Part shown: positions 39,288-48,870 of the stretch, piece after piece | Numbering within the stretch: the stretch's first letter is position 1 | How the letters are laid out: every line of letters starts with the position of its first letter | Assembly (NCBI GenBank): GCA_030147845.1 | Contig: JASBUN010000030.1 | Location: forward strand, 1 to 56,068 | Direction: 5' to 3' | From: Gammaproteobacteria bacterium | GTDB lineage: Bacteria > Pseudomonadota > Gammaproteobacteria > JASBUN01 | Length of the DNA stretch: 56,068 nt | Notes under the pieces: generated by a model | What the model saw: only the letters and a program-made list of their open reading frames with translations | Database searches by the model: none | What the model was told of the DNA's origin: nothing | Made by a program: the position numbers and the translations under genes

Positions 39288-40214
39288 ATGAGTTACTGCG
39301 GCCGCTTTGCCCCCTCACCGACCGGACCGCTGCACTTCGGCTCGCTGGTGACCGCCGTGGCCAGCTTTCTCGAGGCGCGTTGCCACGGCGGCCGCTGGTT
39401 GCTGCGCATGGAAGACTTGGATCAACCGCGCGAGCAGCCTGGTGCAGCCGAGGCCATAATCGGCACGCTACGCTGCTTTGGTCTGTATTGGGATGGTCCG
39501 ATTCTGTATCAAAGCGAACGTCACGATGCCTATGGCGCGGCACTCGCCCAGTTGCAGCGCGAAGGCGTTATATACCGCTGCGCCTGTAGCCGAACGGACA
39601 TCGCCGCGGCGCTGGCGCAGCCCGGCGTCGCACTCGATTCCAACGCCGTCCCCATCTATCCGGGCACCTGCCGCAACGGTATCTCCGGCGAGCGCCCGGC
39701 GCGCGCACTGCGCGTGCTCACCGACGATACCGAAATCGTTTTCGAAGACTTGGTACAACGCAAACTACGGCAACGCCTGGCCAGCGATGTCGGTGACTTC
39801 GTCGTGCGTCGTGCTGATGGCCCGTTCGCCTACCAGCTCGCAGTGGTCCTGGATGATGCCGCGCAGGGGATCACCGACGTCGTGCGCGGCTATGACCTGT
39901 GGGAATTGACGCCACGGCAGATATATTTGCAACGCTTGCTCGGGCTGCCGACGCCGGACTACGCCCATCTGCCGCTGGCGGTCGATAGTGGTGAGCGCAA
40001 GCTGAGCAAACAAAGCGGTGCACCGGCGGTCGACTGCGCGCATGCAGCAACCGAGTTGTGGCGCGCCCTGGATTTCCTCGGCCAAGCTCCCGAGCCGGGC
40101 CTAGCGCGTGCCACGCTGCGAGAAATCTGGCGCTGGGCGCTGCTGCATTGGGATATCCAGCGCGTCCCGCGTCGCCACACGATTCCCGTCAACATAAATA
40201 CGAGGACGCCGTGA
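39288..40214 (+). CDS. gluQ: Glutamyl-Q tRNA(Asp) synthetase
   Basis: It attaches glutamate to queuosine in the anticodon of tRNA-Asp. It has 308 residues from the ATG at 39288; the frame opens 75 bp earlier but that stretch is not family-like. The class I signature is FAPSPTGPLHFGSL (residues 7-20). RCACSRTDI contributes to a Zn site, with two further Cys or Tyr ligands. The KMSKS equivalent is ERKLSKQSG near 231. The tRNA-binding anticodon domain of GluRS is absent, as expected for GluQ. It follows dksA, the usual order; queF at 34392 makes the queuosine precursor. Confidence 0.94.
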   Translation: MSYCGRFAPSPTGPLHFGSLVTAVASFLEARCHGGRWLLRMEDLDQPREQPGAAEAIIGTLRCFGLYWDGPILYQSERHDAYGAALAQLQREGVIYRCACSRTDIAAALAQPGVALDSNAVPIYPGTCRNGISGERPARALRVLTDDTEIVFEDLVQRKLRQRLASDVGDFVVRRADGPFAYQLAVVLDDAAQGITDVVRGYDLWELTPRQIYLQRLLGLPTPDYAHLPLAVDSGERKLSKQSGAPAVDCAHAATELWRALDFLGQAPEPGLARATLREIWRWALLHWDIQRVPRRHTIPVNINTRTP

Positions 40215-40240
40215 TAACGACAACATAGCTCGGTGCCGAA

Positions 40241-40275
40241 ACGGTTGCGCCAGACAACCCCGGGCGTCCGTTTTT
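40241..40275 (+). terminator. Probable terminator of gluQ
   Basis: ACGG at 40241-40244 can pair with CCGT near 40268-40271, with partial pairing of TTGCGCC and GGGCGT between them. Five T follow at 40271-40275. The stem has mismatches, so the strength is uncertain. Confidence 0.4.
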
Positions 40276-40552
40276 ATTTGTTAAATTACATTAGAAATAT
40301 AGTTTAATTATTTGTTATATATTATTTATTTTATTTTTATTACGCATCTGACTTTGGCTTAATGCTGGAATACCGATCCAATATGACTAATTTTCCGCGC
40401 GAATCTGCTAGGCTGGGTGTGCTTGAAATTGCACTCGCAGCGGCAGCATTCGAACCGATCCGTTCGCCCGCTAAAGATGAGTAAGGCCCGAACTTTGCCC
40501 GACATCCTAAGTCTTAGCTGCAACCCGCGATGAGATCGACACGAGAGATCAC
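40271..40552. other. Intergenic region with an AT-rich block
   Basis: The gap from the gluQ stop to the next gene is 338 bp. The first half (about 40271-40345) is nearly pure A/T, in contrast with the surrounding GC-rich sequence. The second half has normal composition and no recognisable gene or RNA. A GAGAG ribosome-binding site precedes the hypothetical gene at 40553. The block may be a promoter UP-element or a scar of transfer. Confidence 0.45.
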
Positions 40553-41011
40553 ATGAACAGCGAACCCACCGAATCCGATCCGTTGTTCCTACAAGCCTAT
40601 CGTGGCAGTTTCATCAATATTCTCCGCTGGCCGCAGCTGGACGCACTTTGGGATGCGCTTCGCGCTCGTACCGAACAACACTGGTACATTTACGCGGTAG
40701 GCGAAACCCCACCCTCAGCACCGGCGACTGCGCAAGAATTGGAGCGCTTTCTGCACGAAATCGACGCGCTGTTGCGTAAAGAGCACGACGAAGACTACTG
40801 CGGTATCGTCTACGTCGACGATCGTGAGCGACCGTCGTACGTGAAAATTTATGACCCTAACAATCTCGGCTCGGTGTGTGGCTCCAGCGGCGCACCGCCT
40901 CCGGTGCCCGGCTGGATCGTGTCAGTTCTGCCGCCGGTCGACCTCGAACATGCGTTGCCGCGCCCCGGCGCTCGGCAGCGCTGGTGGCGCCGTCTATTCA
41001 ATAACACATGA
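40553..41011 (+). CDS. Hypothetical protein
   Basis: The protein has 152 residues with an ordered, mixed composition and no signal peptide or membrane segment. Recognisable blocks are YRGSFINILRWPQLDALW, HWYIYAVGE, DYCGIVYVDDRERPSYVKIYDP, LGSVCGSSGAPPPVPGWIVS. I have the impression that this pattern recurs as an uncharacterised family in sulfur-oxidising and related Proteobacteria, but I cannot name a domain. A GAGAG site lies 8 nt before the ATG. Neighbours are unrelated (gluQ before, mobile-element remnants after). It may be a small regulatory or assembly protein; the function is unknown. Confidence 0.7.
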   Translation: MNSEPTESDPLFLQAYRGSFINILRWPQLDALWDALRARTEQHWYIYAVGETPPSAPATAQELERFLHEIDALLRKEHDEDYCGIVYVDDRERPSYVKIYDPNNLGSVCGSSGAPPPVPGWIVSVLPPVDLEHALPRPGARQRWWRRLFNNT

Positions 41012-41240
41012 ACCCGATCGTCTCGTACCGCACTCGGCCTATGGCACCACAATTTTCTGGATTAATATCGTATAATTAATACCTTACATTTTGCATGATG
41101 GCCGCGCGGTAACGCGCCCGATGCGTCTCTAAGCACATTACCCATCGGTTGCGTTGCTACCCTTTGCTGGGCCGATTAGGCGAAAAACGCTAAACCGCGC
41201 TACTTTTTCACCTAAATTTAACACCATTAGCGATGTCGTT
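41012..41240. other. Intergenic region without recognisable feature
   Basis: Between the hypothetical gene and the palindromic repeat I see only low-complexity AT-rich patches (for example around 41060-41095) and no open frame with family-like sequence. The whole gap up to acs (41012-41977) contains only remnants. Confidence 0.5.
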
Positions 41241-41313
41241 CGGGTTAGCGAAGCGTAACCCGACGTATCGTTGCCGCCCGGGCCATGTCGGGTTATGCCC
41301 AGGGACTAACCCG
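41241..41313. repeat. Nested CGGGTTA/TAACCCG palindromic repeats
   Basis: Hairpin A has CGGGTTA at 41241-41247 and TAACCCG at 41256-41262. Hairpin B has CGGGTTA at 41289-41295 and TAACCCG at 41307-41313. The right arm of A also pairs with the left arm of B through TAACCCGAC/GTCGGGTTA, so the four arms can form a cruciform. This motif recurs in proteobacterial intergenic sequence as I recall. It abuts the decayed IS110 fragment. Confidence 0.75.
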
Positions 41314-41700
41314 ATCTGCGCGATTGGCGTTCGCGGAAACATTTACCCCAAGCGGTTTGTAGAGCGTGACCAAGGCGGGTATGTAAAGGGCTTTGCACAG
41401 GAAGGCATGACCGACCTTGGACATGCGCCGCTCACCTTTGACGCTGCGGCCGGACTCATGCCGGCGCGGTACTCTCGCGGCAACGGCACACCCGTCAAAC
41501 ACGGTCTCGAACGGACATGCGCCACCACGCCGCGCCGACGGCGCCATATCCCGAACGCCACAGCTACCGACGTTTTAGGCAACGCCATCGGTGATATGTG
41601 GCCAATCCGTACTCCGATTTCTGCCGCGCGCGCCCTGCCATGCTTTTCAGGGATTTCCGATTCCCATATTCGATACATAATGATCGCAATAACAGTGGCT
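41314..41700 (-). pseudogene. Decayed IS110-family (IS116/IS110/IS902) transposase remnant
   Basis: On the minus strand one frame reads ESGRSVKGERRMSKVG, followed by KALYIPALVTLYK, which is the diagnostic C-terminal part of IS110-type transposases (consensus close to SGRSVRGRPRMSKVGN, KALYMPALV, LYKTAWG). Restoring one base after LYK gives LYKTAWGKCFRER, so a single-base deletion is visible, and further upstream PKTSVAV matches the SIPGIGPKTA region in a different frame. At least two frameshifts and missing ends make it non-functional. No complete terminal repeats were found. Fragment limits are approximate. Confidence 0.75.
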
Positions 41701-41977
41701 TGAACGACGCAATAAGCACTATACTGGCAAAACCCTATACTCATTCGATCTTCGGGAGCGCCATATTAATTCGCGCCGCAAAGACCACTAATGCGCTTGA
41801 GCGCGCTGATGGCGGCCGACGCGCGTACGCCATGACGAGTGACCAAATTCGCCACGCGTCCGATTGCGCTAACCAACTTCTGATCCGGTTGTGACACCGG
41901 GCGAGCAGTTCACTCGCACTGCGAAGGAACACACAGAAATCCAGATCAGCATCCACGTACCGACGGAGAGGAGAACA

Positions 41978-43921
41978 ATGTCCGACGAGAAACTCTACCC
42001 AGTGCCGAGCGCCATAGCCGAAAAAGCGCATATAACCGCGGCGCAGTATGAGACCCTATACAAACAATCGATCGAAGATCCGGACACCTTCTGGAGCGAA
42101 CAAGCCAAACTGTTCCTCGACTGGGACAAACCGTGGAATAAAGTTCTCGACTACAGTTATGACGCCGGCGACCTGCACATCAAGTGGTTCGAAGGCGCAA
42201 CACTGAATGTCACCTACAACTGTATCGACCGCCATCTCGAAAGCCGCGGCGATCAAGTCGCTATCCTGTGGGAAGGCGACGATCCGAACGTCGATAAGAA
42301 AATTACTTATCGCGAGTTACATCAGCATGTATGCCGGTTGAGCAACGTACTCAAACAACGCGGCGTCAAAAAAGGCGATCGCGTCTGTATCTACATGCCG
42401 ATGATCCCGGAAGCCGCCTACGCCATGCTGGCGTGCGCGCGTATCGGCGCAGTGCATTCGGTCGTGTTCGGTGGATTTTCGCCTGAGTCACTGAAAGATC
42501 GCATTCTCGACTCTGACTGCCGGGTCGTGATTACCGCCGACGAAGGCCTGCGTGGCGGCCGTCCGGTACCGCTGAAGAACAACACCGACCAGGCTTTGGT
42601 GGACTGCCCGAACGTCCACACGGTGTTGACGGTCAAGCGCACCGGCGGCAACATCGACTGGCACGACGATCGCGACGTCTGGTATCACGAAGCAGTAGAC
42701 AAGGCCTCAACCGACTGCCCAGCCGAACCCATGGACGCTGAGGATCCGCTGTTCATCCTCTATACCTCGGGATCGACGGGTAAACCCAAAGGCGTATTGC
42801 ATACCTCCGGCGGCTATTTGCTGTTTGCCGCGATGACGCACAAATATACCTTCGACTATCACGACGGTGAAGTCTACTGGTGTACCGCCGACGTTGGTTG
42901 GGTCACCGGCCACACCTATATCGTTTATGGTCCGCTCGCCAATGGCGCCATCAGCGTCATGTTCGAAGGCATTCCCACTTATCCGGATTCATCACGCTTC
43001 TGGCAAGTGTGCGACAAACATAACATCAATATCTTCTACACCGCCCCGACCGCCATCCGCGCACTTATGCGCGACGGCACGGAACCGGTAAAGAAGACTT
43101 CACGTAAATCATTGCGAATCCTCGGTACGGTGGGCGAACCGATCAACCCGGAAGCCTGGGAGTGGTATTTTCGTGTAGTCGGCGACAGCCGTTGCCCGGT
43201 GGTCGACACCTGGTGGCAAACCGAGACCGGTGGACACATGATAACGCCTCTGCCCGGCGCCATCGCGGCTAAACCCGGCTCCGCCACCAAGCCGTTTTTT
43301 GGTGTTCTACCTGCCATTGTCGATGCCGACGGCAAGCCCATGGACGGTGAGTGTGAAGGTAATTTGGTGATCACGCGCCCGTGGCCCGGGCAGATGCGCA
43401 CCCTCTACGGCGATCATCAACGCTTTATCGACACCTACTTCTCCACCTACCCCGGCATGTATTTCACCGGTGACGGCGCCAAGCGCGATAAGGACGGCTA
43501 TTATTGGATCACCGGGCGCGTCGATGACGTACTGAATGTGTCGGGTCACCGCATGGGTACCGCGGAAGTGGAAAGCGCGTTGGTACTGCATGAGTCGGTC
43601 GCCGAGGCAGCCGTGGTCGGCTTCGCGCATGACATCAAAGGCCAGGGCATTTACGCCTACGTCACCTTGGTTAAGGGGGTGGAGCCATCGGAAGCGCTAC
43701 GTAAGGAATTGGTCGATCAGTGCCGAAGTGAAATCGGCGCCATTGCCGCACCCGATGTCATTCAGTGGGCCCCGAGTCTACCCAAAACCCGCTCCGGCAA
43801 AATCATGCGGCGTATACTGCGTAAAATCGCCGCCAACGAATTGGACAGTCTGGGTGACACGTCCACACTCGCTGACCCCTCCGTGGTCGATGACTTGGTC
43901 AAAAACCGCGCCAATAAATAG
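41978..43921 (+). CDS. acs: Acetyl-CoA synthetase
   Basis: It activates acetate to acetyl-CoA with ATP through acetyl-AMP. The 647 residues from the ATG at 41978 are normal. A strong GGAGAGGAG site precedes this ATG; the open frame reaches back to 41891 but the added residues are unsupported. The adenylation motif is [20 protein letters not shown] (about 257-276). Other motifs are [10 protein letters not shown] near 404, [20 protein letters not shown] near 508, and the regulatory lysine in [15 protein letters not shown] (about 595-609), acetylated in other bacteria. It is alone with yheT, with no acs-actP pair. Confidence 0.97.
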   Translation: MSDEKLYPVPSAIAEKAHITAAQYETLYKQSIEDPDTFWSEQAKLFLDWDKPWNKVLDYSYDAGDLHIKWFEGATLNVTYNCIDRHLESRGDQVAILWEGDDPNVDKKITYRELHQHVCRLSNVLKQRGVKKGDRVCIYMPMIPEAAYAMLACARIGAVHSVVFGGFSPESLKDRILDSDCRVVITADEGLRGGRPVPLKNNTDQALVDCPNVHTVLTVKRTGGNIDWHDDRDVWYHEAVDKASTDCPAEPMDAEDPLFILYTSGSTGKPKGVLHTSGGYLLFAAMTHKYTFDYHDGEVYWCTADVGWVTGHTYIVYGPLANGAISVMFEGIPTYPDSSRFWQVCDKHNINIFYTAPTAIRALMRDGTEPVKKTSRKSLRILGTVGEPINPEAWEWYFRVVGDSRCPVVDTWWQTETGGHMITPLPGAIAAKPGSATKPFFGVLPAIVDADGKPMDGECEGNLVITRPWPGQMRTLYGDHQRFIDTYFSTYPGMYFTGDGAKRDKDGYYWITGRVDDVLNVSGHRMGTAEVESALVLHESVAEAAVVGFAHDIKGQGIYAYVTLVKGVEPSEALRKELVDQCRSEIGAIAAPDVIQWAPSLPKTRSGKIMRRILRKIAANELDSLGDTSTLADPSVVDDLVKNRANK

Positions 43922-43950
43922 CGCGATATGGCACGATAGTTAGCAAAGAC

Positions 43951-43968
43951 GGGGCGCTTCGGCGCCCC
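43951..43968 (+). terminator. UUCG-tetraloop hairpin between acs and yheT
   Basis: GGGGCGC at 43951-43957 and GCGCCCC at 43962-43968 form a 7-bp stem with a TTCG loop. Only ATTT follows, so it is a weak terminator but a very stable hairpin. It ends 7 bp before the yheT ATG and therefore also covers its ribosome-binding region. Confidence 0.6.
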
Positions 43969-43975
43969 GCATTTC

Positions 43976-44947
43976 ATGAGTGCAATGATTACAGCCAGTT
44001 CCTTCGTGCCCGCTTGGTGGCTACCCGGGCCTCACCTGCAAACCATTTGGCCGAACCTGGTGCGCCGTTTGCCACAGGTGCAGCTGCGCCGCGAACGCAT
44101 GGAACTGGATGATGGCGACTTCCTTGATTTGGACTGGACGACCAACACCGACGGTCCGATTGTGCTGATACTACATGGTCTGGAAGGCTCAAGCCGCTCG
44201 CACTACGCAGCCGGTTTGCTGCAGGCGTTACATGCGCGCGGTTGGCGCGGCGTGCTCCTGCATGCACGCGGCTGCAGCGGTGAGCCGAATCGCTTGGCCA
44301 GACGCTATCACGCCGGGGACACCGGCGATATCGAACGCGTGTACCAGGTGCTATGCCAACGTGAACCCAACGCGCTGCTGGCGACAGTGGGCTACTCTTT
44401 GGGCGGCAGCATGCTGCTCAACTGGCTCGCCGAACGCGCTGAGGCGCCGCGCGTGGCAGCCGCTGTCGCCGTTTCGGTACCGTTCGATCTCGACGCCACC
44501 GCAACACGCCTGAATCGTGGATTCTCCCGCGTTTACCAGTACATTTTGCTAAGCAGTGTGTGTCGCGCCCTGCGGCGGAAACACGCACGGATGCCGGATC
44601 ACCCCCTGGCCCACACCGTGCGCCAACGACCGCGCAGTTTTCGCCAATTCGACGACGTATATACCGCGCCACTACACAACTTCGACAGTGCCACCGACTA
44701 CTATCGACGTTCATCCACGCGCGCCAAGCTAAAGCGTATTCGTACACCGCTATTATTGTTACAGGCGGCCGATGACCCGTTCATGGGCGCCCAGACGCTG
44801 CCTACAGACGCCGAATTACCGCAAACTGCCGCAATGGAGCTATCCCGCAGCGGTGGGCACGTCGGTTTCGTAGCCGGATCACCGCGCCACCCGCACTACT
44901 GGTTGGAGACGCGTATTCCGGAGTACTTGGCATCCGTTCTGACGTGA
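43976..44947 (+). CDS. yheT: YheT-like alpha/beta hydrolase
   Basis: The 323-residue protein begins FVPAWWLPGPHLQTIWPNLV, the family opening. The oxyanion region is LILHGLEGSSRSHYAAGL (about 61-78), the nucleophile Ser is in VGYSLGGSMLLNW (about 140-152), and the His end is SRSGGHVGFV near 300, followed by a terminal tract. The COG0429 group has no confirmed substrate; a carboxylesterase-like activity is likely. The ATG at 43976 or 43985 starts it. It follows acs by 54 bp with a stable hairpin in the gap. Confidence 0.88.
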   Translation: MSAMITASSFVPAWWLPGPHLQTIWPNLVRRLPQVQLRRERMELDDGDFLDLDWTTNTDGPIVLILHGLEGSSRSHYAAGLLQALHARGWRGVLLHARGCSGEPNRLARRYHAGDTGDIERVYQVLCQREPNALLATVGYSLGGSMLLNWLAERAEAPRVAAAVAVSVPFDLDATATRLNRGFSRVYQYILLSSVCRALRRKHARMPDHPLAHTVRQRPRSFRQFDDVYTAPLHNFDSATDYYRRSSTRAKLKRIRTPLLLLQAADDPFMGAQTLPTDAELPQTAAMELSRSGGHVGFVAGSPRHPHYWLETRIPEYLASVLT

Positions 44948-45011
44948 AGTCTGAACGACACTTCGGCAAGCCGAAAAATTTCCGCGGTCACGTGTACCCG
45001 GCCGGGTATTT

Positions 45012-46271
45012 TCATGGTGATTGAATATCGCCGATTCGCCACGCATGGATATAATCTTGCTGCGTTGCGCTCAAACGGTCGATGGAGATGCCAAGGCTGG
45101 CCAGTTTGAGCGCCGCAACTTCCGCATCGACTTCGGTCGGCAGAGCGTGCACACCTGCACCCAGGCGTGCTCGATGCTGCAACAAATACAACGCCGCCAC
45201 AAATTGCATCGCAAAGGTTTGATCCATAACTTCGATCGGATGACCCATTGAGGTCGGCGCCGCTAAATTGACCAAGTTCGCATGCGCGACAACATTGATA
45301 CGACGTCCATCCGACAATTCATATTCGGAAATCCCGGGGCGCACTTCACGCATTCCGCGCGCCATGGCCTGTAATTCGTGTACGGCGATCTCGACGTGAA
45401 AATGTCCGGCATTGGCGATCACCGCACCATCGCGCATGTACTCGAAGTGTTCTCTGCGCAACACATCACGATTGCCGGTGGTGGTGATGTAAATGTCGCC
45501 ATTACGCACTGCATCGGTCATGGGCGCGACCTCAAATCCCGCCATGTGTGCGCGTAAGGCCTTACGCGGATCGATCTCGGTGATGGTCACACGCGCGCCC
45601 CAGCCCTGCGCCTTGTATGCCACGCCCTGCCCACAGTAGCCGAAGCCGGCCACGACCACGCGTTTCCCGGCCAGTAGTAAATTGGTGACCGCCAGCAGAT
45701 TGGTCAAGGCCGACTCGCCGGTGCCATGAACGTTATCGAAATCATGTTTCATCGGCGTGTCGTTGACCGCCAAGGCCGGGAACGACAACACACCGTCACG
45801 CGCCATCGCCTGTAAGCGTTGCACGCCGGTCGAGGTCTGCTCGCATACGCCCAGTACGCGCGGGCGCAAATCCGGGCACTGATCCAGCATTAGCGCGGTC
45901 AGTTCAGCGGCATCGTCGAGAATGAGCTGCGGACCATGCCGTAATGTCTGAAGGTGTAGCTCGTGTAGCTCGTTATCGGAGCAGCCATGACGCGCGTAAC
46001 CCTGCACGTGCTGGAGTTGCAACAGCGCCGCGACGACATCGTCCTGAGTGGTCGCCGATACCGAGTTGGTGAATACCACGTCCGCGCCGGCAGCGGCCAG
46101 CGTCTCGATGAATACGCCAGTCTTGGCCTCGATGTGAGAACCTACGGCGATGGTCACGCCGTCGAAAGGACGTTGTTCGCTATAGCGTCGCCTTAACTCG
46201 GCATGCACGGGCATATGGCTGCGCGCCCAATCCAGCTTTCTACGCCCCGAGTCTAATTCAGCTTGGCTCAT
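45012..46271 (-). CDS. ahcY: S-adenosyl-L-homocysteine hydrolase, short archaeal/Thermotoga-like type
   Basis: It splits SAH (or its inosyl analogue) into homocysteine and the nucleoside, using bound NAD. It has 419 residues, shorter than the 465-470 of typical Pseudomonas enzymes. Motifs are VAGFGYCGQGVAYKAQGWGA (NAD fold, about 207-226), TPMKHDFDNVHGTGESAL near 177, ITTTGNRDVLRREHFEYM near 265 and PTSMGHPIEVMDQTFAMQ near 345. The C-terminal KPDHYRY of eukaryotic and most bacterial forms is absent; the end (LSATQQDYIHAWRIGD) resembles archaeal proteins. That type in Methanocaldococcus prefers S-inosylhomocysteine. The gene follows pnp, separated by a good terminator. I see no SAH riboswitch in the 90-bp leader. 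Confidence 0.94.
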   Translation of the reverse strand: MSQAELDSGRRKLDWARSHMPVHAELRRRYSEQRPFDGVTIAVGSHIEAKTGVFIETLAAAGADVVFTNSVSATTQDDVVAALLQLQHVQGYARHGCSDNELHELHLQTLRHGPQLILDDAAELTALMLDQCPDLRPRVLGVCEQTSTGVQRLQAMARDGVLSFPALAVNDTPMKHDFDNVHGTGESALTNLLAVTNLLLAGKRVVVAGFGYCGQGVAYKAQGWGARVTITEIDPRKALRAHMAGFEVAPMTDAVRNGDIYITTTGNRDVLRREHFEYMRDGAVIANAGHFHVEIAVHELQAMARGMREVRPGISEYELSDGRRINVVAHANLVNLAAPTSMGHPIEVMDQTFAMQFVAALYLLQHRARLGAGVHALPTEVDAEVAALKLASLGISIDRLSATQQDYIHAWRIGDIQSP

Positions 46272-46320
46272 TGCCTGGTTCCACCTGTCAGCGCGGCGCC
46301 GCGTATCGCCGGCACAAACA

Positions 46321-46345
46321 AAAAAAGGGCCAAAGGCCCTTTTTT
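46321..46345 (-). terminator. Intrinsic terminator downstream of pnp
   Basis: A perfect AAAAAAGGGCC/GGCCCTTTTTT palindrome with an AAA loop (TTT on the minus strand), so the hairpin is flanked by six-base A and T runs on either strand. It begins about 17 bp after the pnp stop and separates it from ahcY. It could work for transcripts of either direction. Confidence 0.85.
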
Positions 46346-46361
46346 CTACGGTGCGCGGTGA

Positions 46362-48449
46362 TTATTCGCCAACCGCTTTCATGCTTAGTCGGATACGACC
46401 TTGCTTGTCCACTTCCAGTACCTTTACGCGTATGACATCGCCTTCCGACAGCTTGTCGCTAACATTCTGCACACGTTCTTCGGAAATTTGTGAAATGTGC
46501 ACCAGGCCATCCTTGCCGGGCAGAATGGTAACGAAGGCGCCAAAATCCATCAGCTTGGCAACCTTGCCTTCATAAATTTTGCCCACTTCGACATCGGCCG
46601 TGATCAGTTCGATGCGCCGGCGTGCTTCGTCGCTGGCCGCCTTATCAACCGATGCGACTTTGACCGTACCGCTATCGTCGATGTCAATGGTGGCGCCCGT
46701 CTCTTCGGTAATCGAACGAATGGTCGATCCACCCTTACCGATAACGTCGCGAATCTTTTCCGGGTCGATACGGAAAGTGATAATGCGCGGCGCGTACTCA
46801 GACATATTGCCACGCGATTCGGCAATCACCTCACCCATTTTCGACAAAATATGCATGCGCGCATCGCGCGCCTGCGCCAGGGCGGCGTGCATGATTTCCT
46901 TGGTGATGCCTTTGATCTTGATGTCCATCTGCAGCGCGTTGACACCCGACTCGGTGCCGGCAACCTTAAAGTCCATGTCGCCGAGGTGATCCTCATCACC
47001 CATGATATCGGTTAGCACGGCAAACTGATCACCGTCCTTGATCAATCCCATGGCCACGCCGGCCACCGGAGCCTTGATCGGCACACCGGCATCCATCAGC
47101 GCCAAGCTGGTGCCGCACACGCTCGCCATCGAACTCGAACCGTTCGATTCGGTGATCTCGGAGACTACACGTATTACGTAAGGGAACTCTTCCTGCGTCG
47201 GCATAACCGCCTGCACACCACGCTTGGCCAGGCGCCCATGGCCAATTTCGCGGCGCTTCGGGCTGCCAACCATACCGGTTTCGCCAACGCAATACGGAGG
47301 AAAATTGTAATGCAACAAGAACTGACCTTTGCGCTCACCTTGCAGGGAGTCGATCATTTGCGCGTCACGTCCGGTGCCGAGCGTCGTCGTCACCAACGCT
47401 TGCGTCTCGCCGCGCGTAAACAAAGCCGAGCCGTGCGTGCGTGGCAATACGCCGGTGCGAATATACAGCGGGCGAACAGTCTTGGTATCGCGACCGTCGA
47501 TGCGCGGCTCACCGGCCAAAATACGTCCGCGCACAATACTCTTCTCAAGCTTGCCGAATGCCCCACGTACCGCTTCTTCGCTGACATCGCTGCCTTCGCC
47601 GGCGACTTTTGCAACCACGGCGGCGCGAACTTCGGCCACGCGTTCTTGTCGAGCCAGTTTCTCGGCAATATTGTAAGCGGCTTCGAGATCCGCCTTGCAC
47701 GCGTCGGCGACCACTTTGGCAAGTGCTTCGTCGGGTGCCGGCGCCTGCCAATTCCATGACTGCACACCGACTTCGCTAGCCAGTTCATTGATGGCCTTGA
47801 TCACGACCTGTAGCTGCTCGTGGCCGTACATGACGGCGCCAAGCATGACGTCTTCGGGAAGTTGTTTCGCTTCCGACTCGACCATCAGCACAGCGTCCTC
47901 GGTGCCGGCCACCATCAAATCAAGTGATGATGTCGCCAACTGTGTCTGAGTCGGATTGAGCAAGTACTGACCGTCGCTATAGCCGACCCGTGCACATCCG
48001 ATCGGACCGTCGAAAGGCATACCCGAAATCGCCAGCGCCGCGGACGCGCCGATCATCGAAGGTACGTCCGGCGGTATCTCCGGATTGAGCGAAATTACTG
48101 TGATGATGACCTGTACTTCGTTGGTAAAACCTTTGGGGAACAGCGGACGGAGCGGGCGATCAATGAGGCGGGCGGTCAGCGTTTCTTCTTCCGATGGTCG
48201 GCCTTCACGGCGGAAAAAGTTACCCGGTATGCGTCCGGCGGCGTAAGTGCGCTCCTGATAGTTAACCGTCAACGGAAAGAAATCGCGCCCCGGAATCGGG
48301 TCTTTCATGCCGACTGCGGTAACCAACACGGTGGTACCGGCCATATCGACCATGACCGCGCCGTTGGCCTGCCGGGCAATTTCGCCCGTTTCTAGAATGA
48401 TGTTCTGTTCGCCGTACTTAAATTCTTTTCTAGTTGCTGTCAGTGTCAC
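46362..48449 (-). CDS. pnp: Polynucleotide phosphorylase
   Basis: This 3'-5' phosphorolytic exoribonuclease takes part in RNA turnover. The protein has 695 residues with a GTG start at 48449 and an AAGGA site 7 nt upstream. Two RNase PH domains contain [19 protein letters not shown] near 345 and an [11 protein letters not shown] segment near 150. A KH domain ([21 protein letters not shown], about 548-568) and an S1 domain ([20 protein letters not shown], about 618-637) end the protein. It follows rpsO by 58 bp, the conserved rpsO-pnp pairing; autoregulation at the leader is known in E. coli but I cannot show it here. Confidence 0.98.
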   Translation of the reverse strand: MTLTATRKEFKYGEQNIILETGEIARQANGAVMVDMAGTTVLVTAVGMKDPIPGRDFFPLTVNYQERTYAAGRIPGNFFRREGRPSEEETLTARLIDRPLRPLFPKGFTNEVQVIITVISLNPEIPPDVPSMIGASAALAISGMPFDGPIGCARVGYSDGQYLLNPTQTQLATSSLDLMVAGTEDAVLMVESEAKQLPEDVMLGAVMYGHEQLQVVIKAINELASEVGVQSWNWQAPAPDEALAKVVADACKADLEAAYNIAEKLARQERVAEVRAAVVAKVAGEGSDVSEEAVRGAFGKLEKSIVRGRILAGEPRIDGRDTKTVRPLYIRTGVLPRTHGSALFTRGETQALVTTTLGTGRDAQMIDSLQGERKGQFLLHYNFPPYCVGETGMVGSPKRREIGHGRLAKRGVQAVMPTQEEFPYVIRVVSEITESNGSSSMASVCGTSLALMDAGVPIKAPVAGVAMGLIKDGDQFAVLTDIMGDEDHLGDMDFKVAGTESGVNALQMDIKIKGITKEIMHAALAQARDARMHILSKMGEVIAESRGNMSEYAPRIITFRIDPEKIRDVIGKGGSTIRSITEETGATIDIDDSGTVKVASVDKAASDEARRRIELITADVEVGKIYEGKVAKLMDFGAFVTILPGKDGLVHISQISEERVQNVSDKLSEGDVIRVKVLEVDKQGRIRLSMKAVGE

Positions 48450-48507
48450 GAGTCGATCCTTGCGCTGCGGTTCATGAAGAGCGGACGAAATGCGGGGATG
48501 ATCAGCG

Positions 48508-48777
48508 TTAACGACGCAACCCGAGGCGCTGAATCAGATCCTGATAACGTTGTACGTCCTTGCCCTTCAGGTAATCCAACAGCTTGCGGCGTTGATTGAT
48601 CATCTTCAACAGACCCTGCCGCGAATGATGATCGTGCTTATGGCTGCTGAAGTGATTGGTAAGATGGTTGATTCGCGTGGTCAATAGCGCGACTTGTACT
48701 TCGGGCGATCCGGTATCGCCAACAGCGCGCTGATATTGCTGTACCACTTCGCTTTTCTGATTCGTACTCAGTGACAT
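48508..48777 (-). CDS. rpsO: 30S ribosomal protein S15
   Basis: The 89-residue protein binds 16S rRNA helix 22 region early in 30S assembly. It matches the family throughout: [39 protein letters not shown] and [19 protein letters not shown]. The GGGAG site is 8 nt before the ATG. It lies 93 bp after truB and before pnp. In E. coli S15 represses its own translation through a pseudoknot; the leader here is not obviously alike. Confidence 0.97.
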   Translation of the reverse strand: MSLSTNQKSEVVQQYQRAVGDTGSPEVQVALLTTRINHLTNHFSSHKHDHHSRQGLLKMINQRRKLLDYLKGKDVQRYQDLIQRLGLRR

Positions 48778-48870
48778 TCACGTAACTCCCGATAAACTCA
48801 GTAACCCACTGAAATGTTAGGCGCTACATTGTACCTGCCCAACCGTCGCGGGACAAGCAGCAAAGCGGCG

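Noticed and set aside
41233..41703. Plus-strand frame of 156 codons between the hypothetical gene and acs
   Set aside because: It is antisense to the decayed IS110 transposase and starts inside the palindrome; its translation has no family pattern.
46272..46361. Possible SAH riboswitch before ahcY
   Set aside because: The 90-bp leader holds the pnp terminator and a short unstructured part; the conserved core of the SAH riboswitch was not found by eye.
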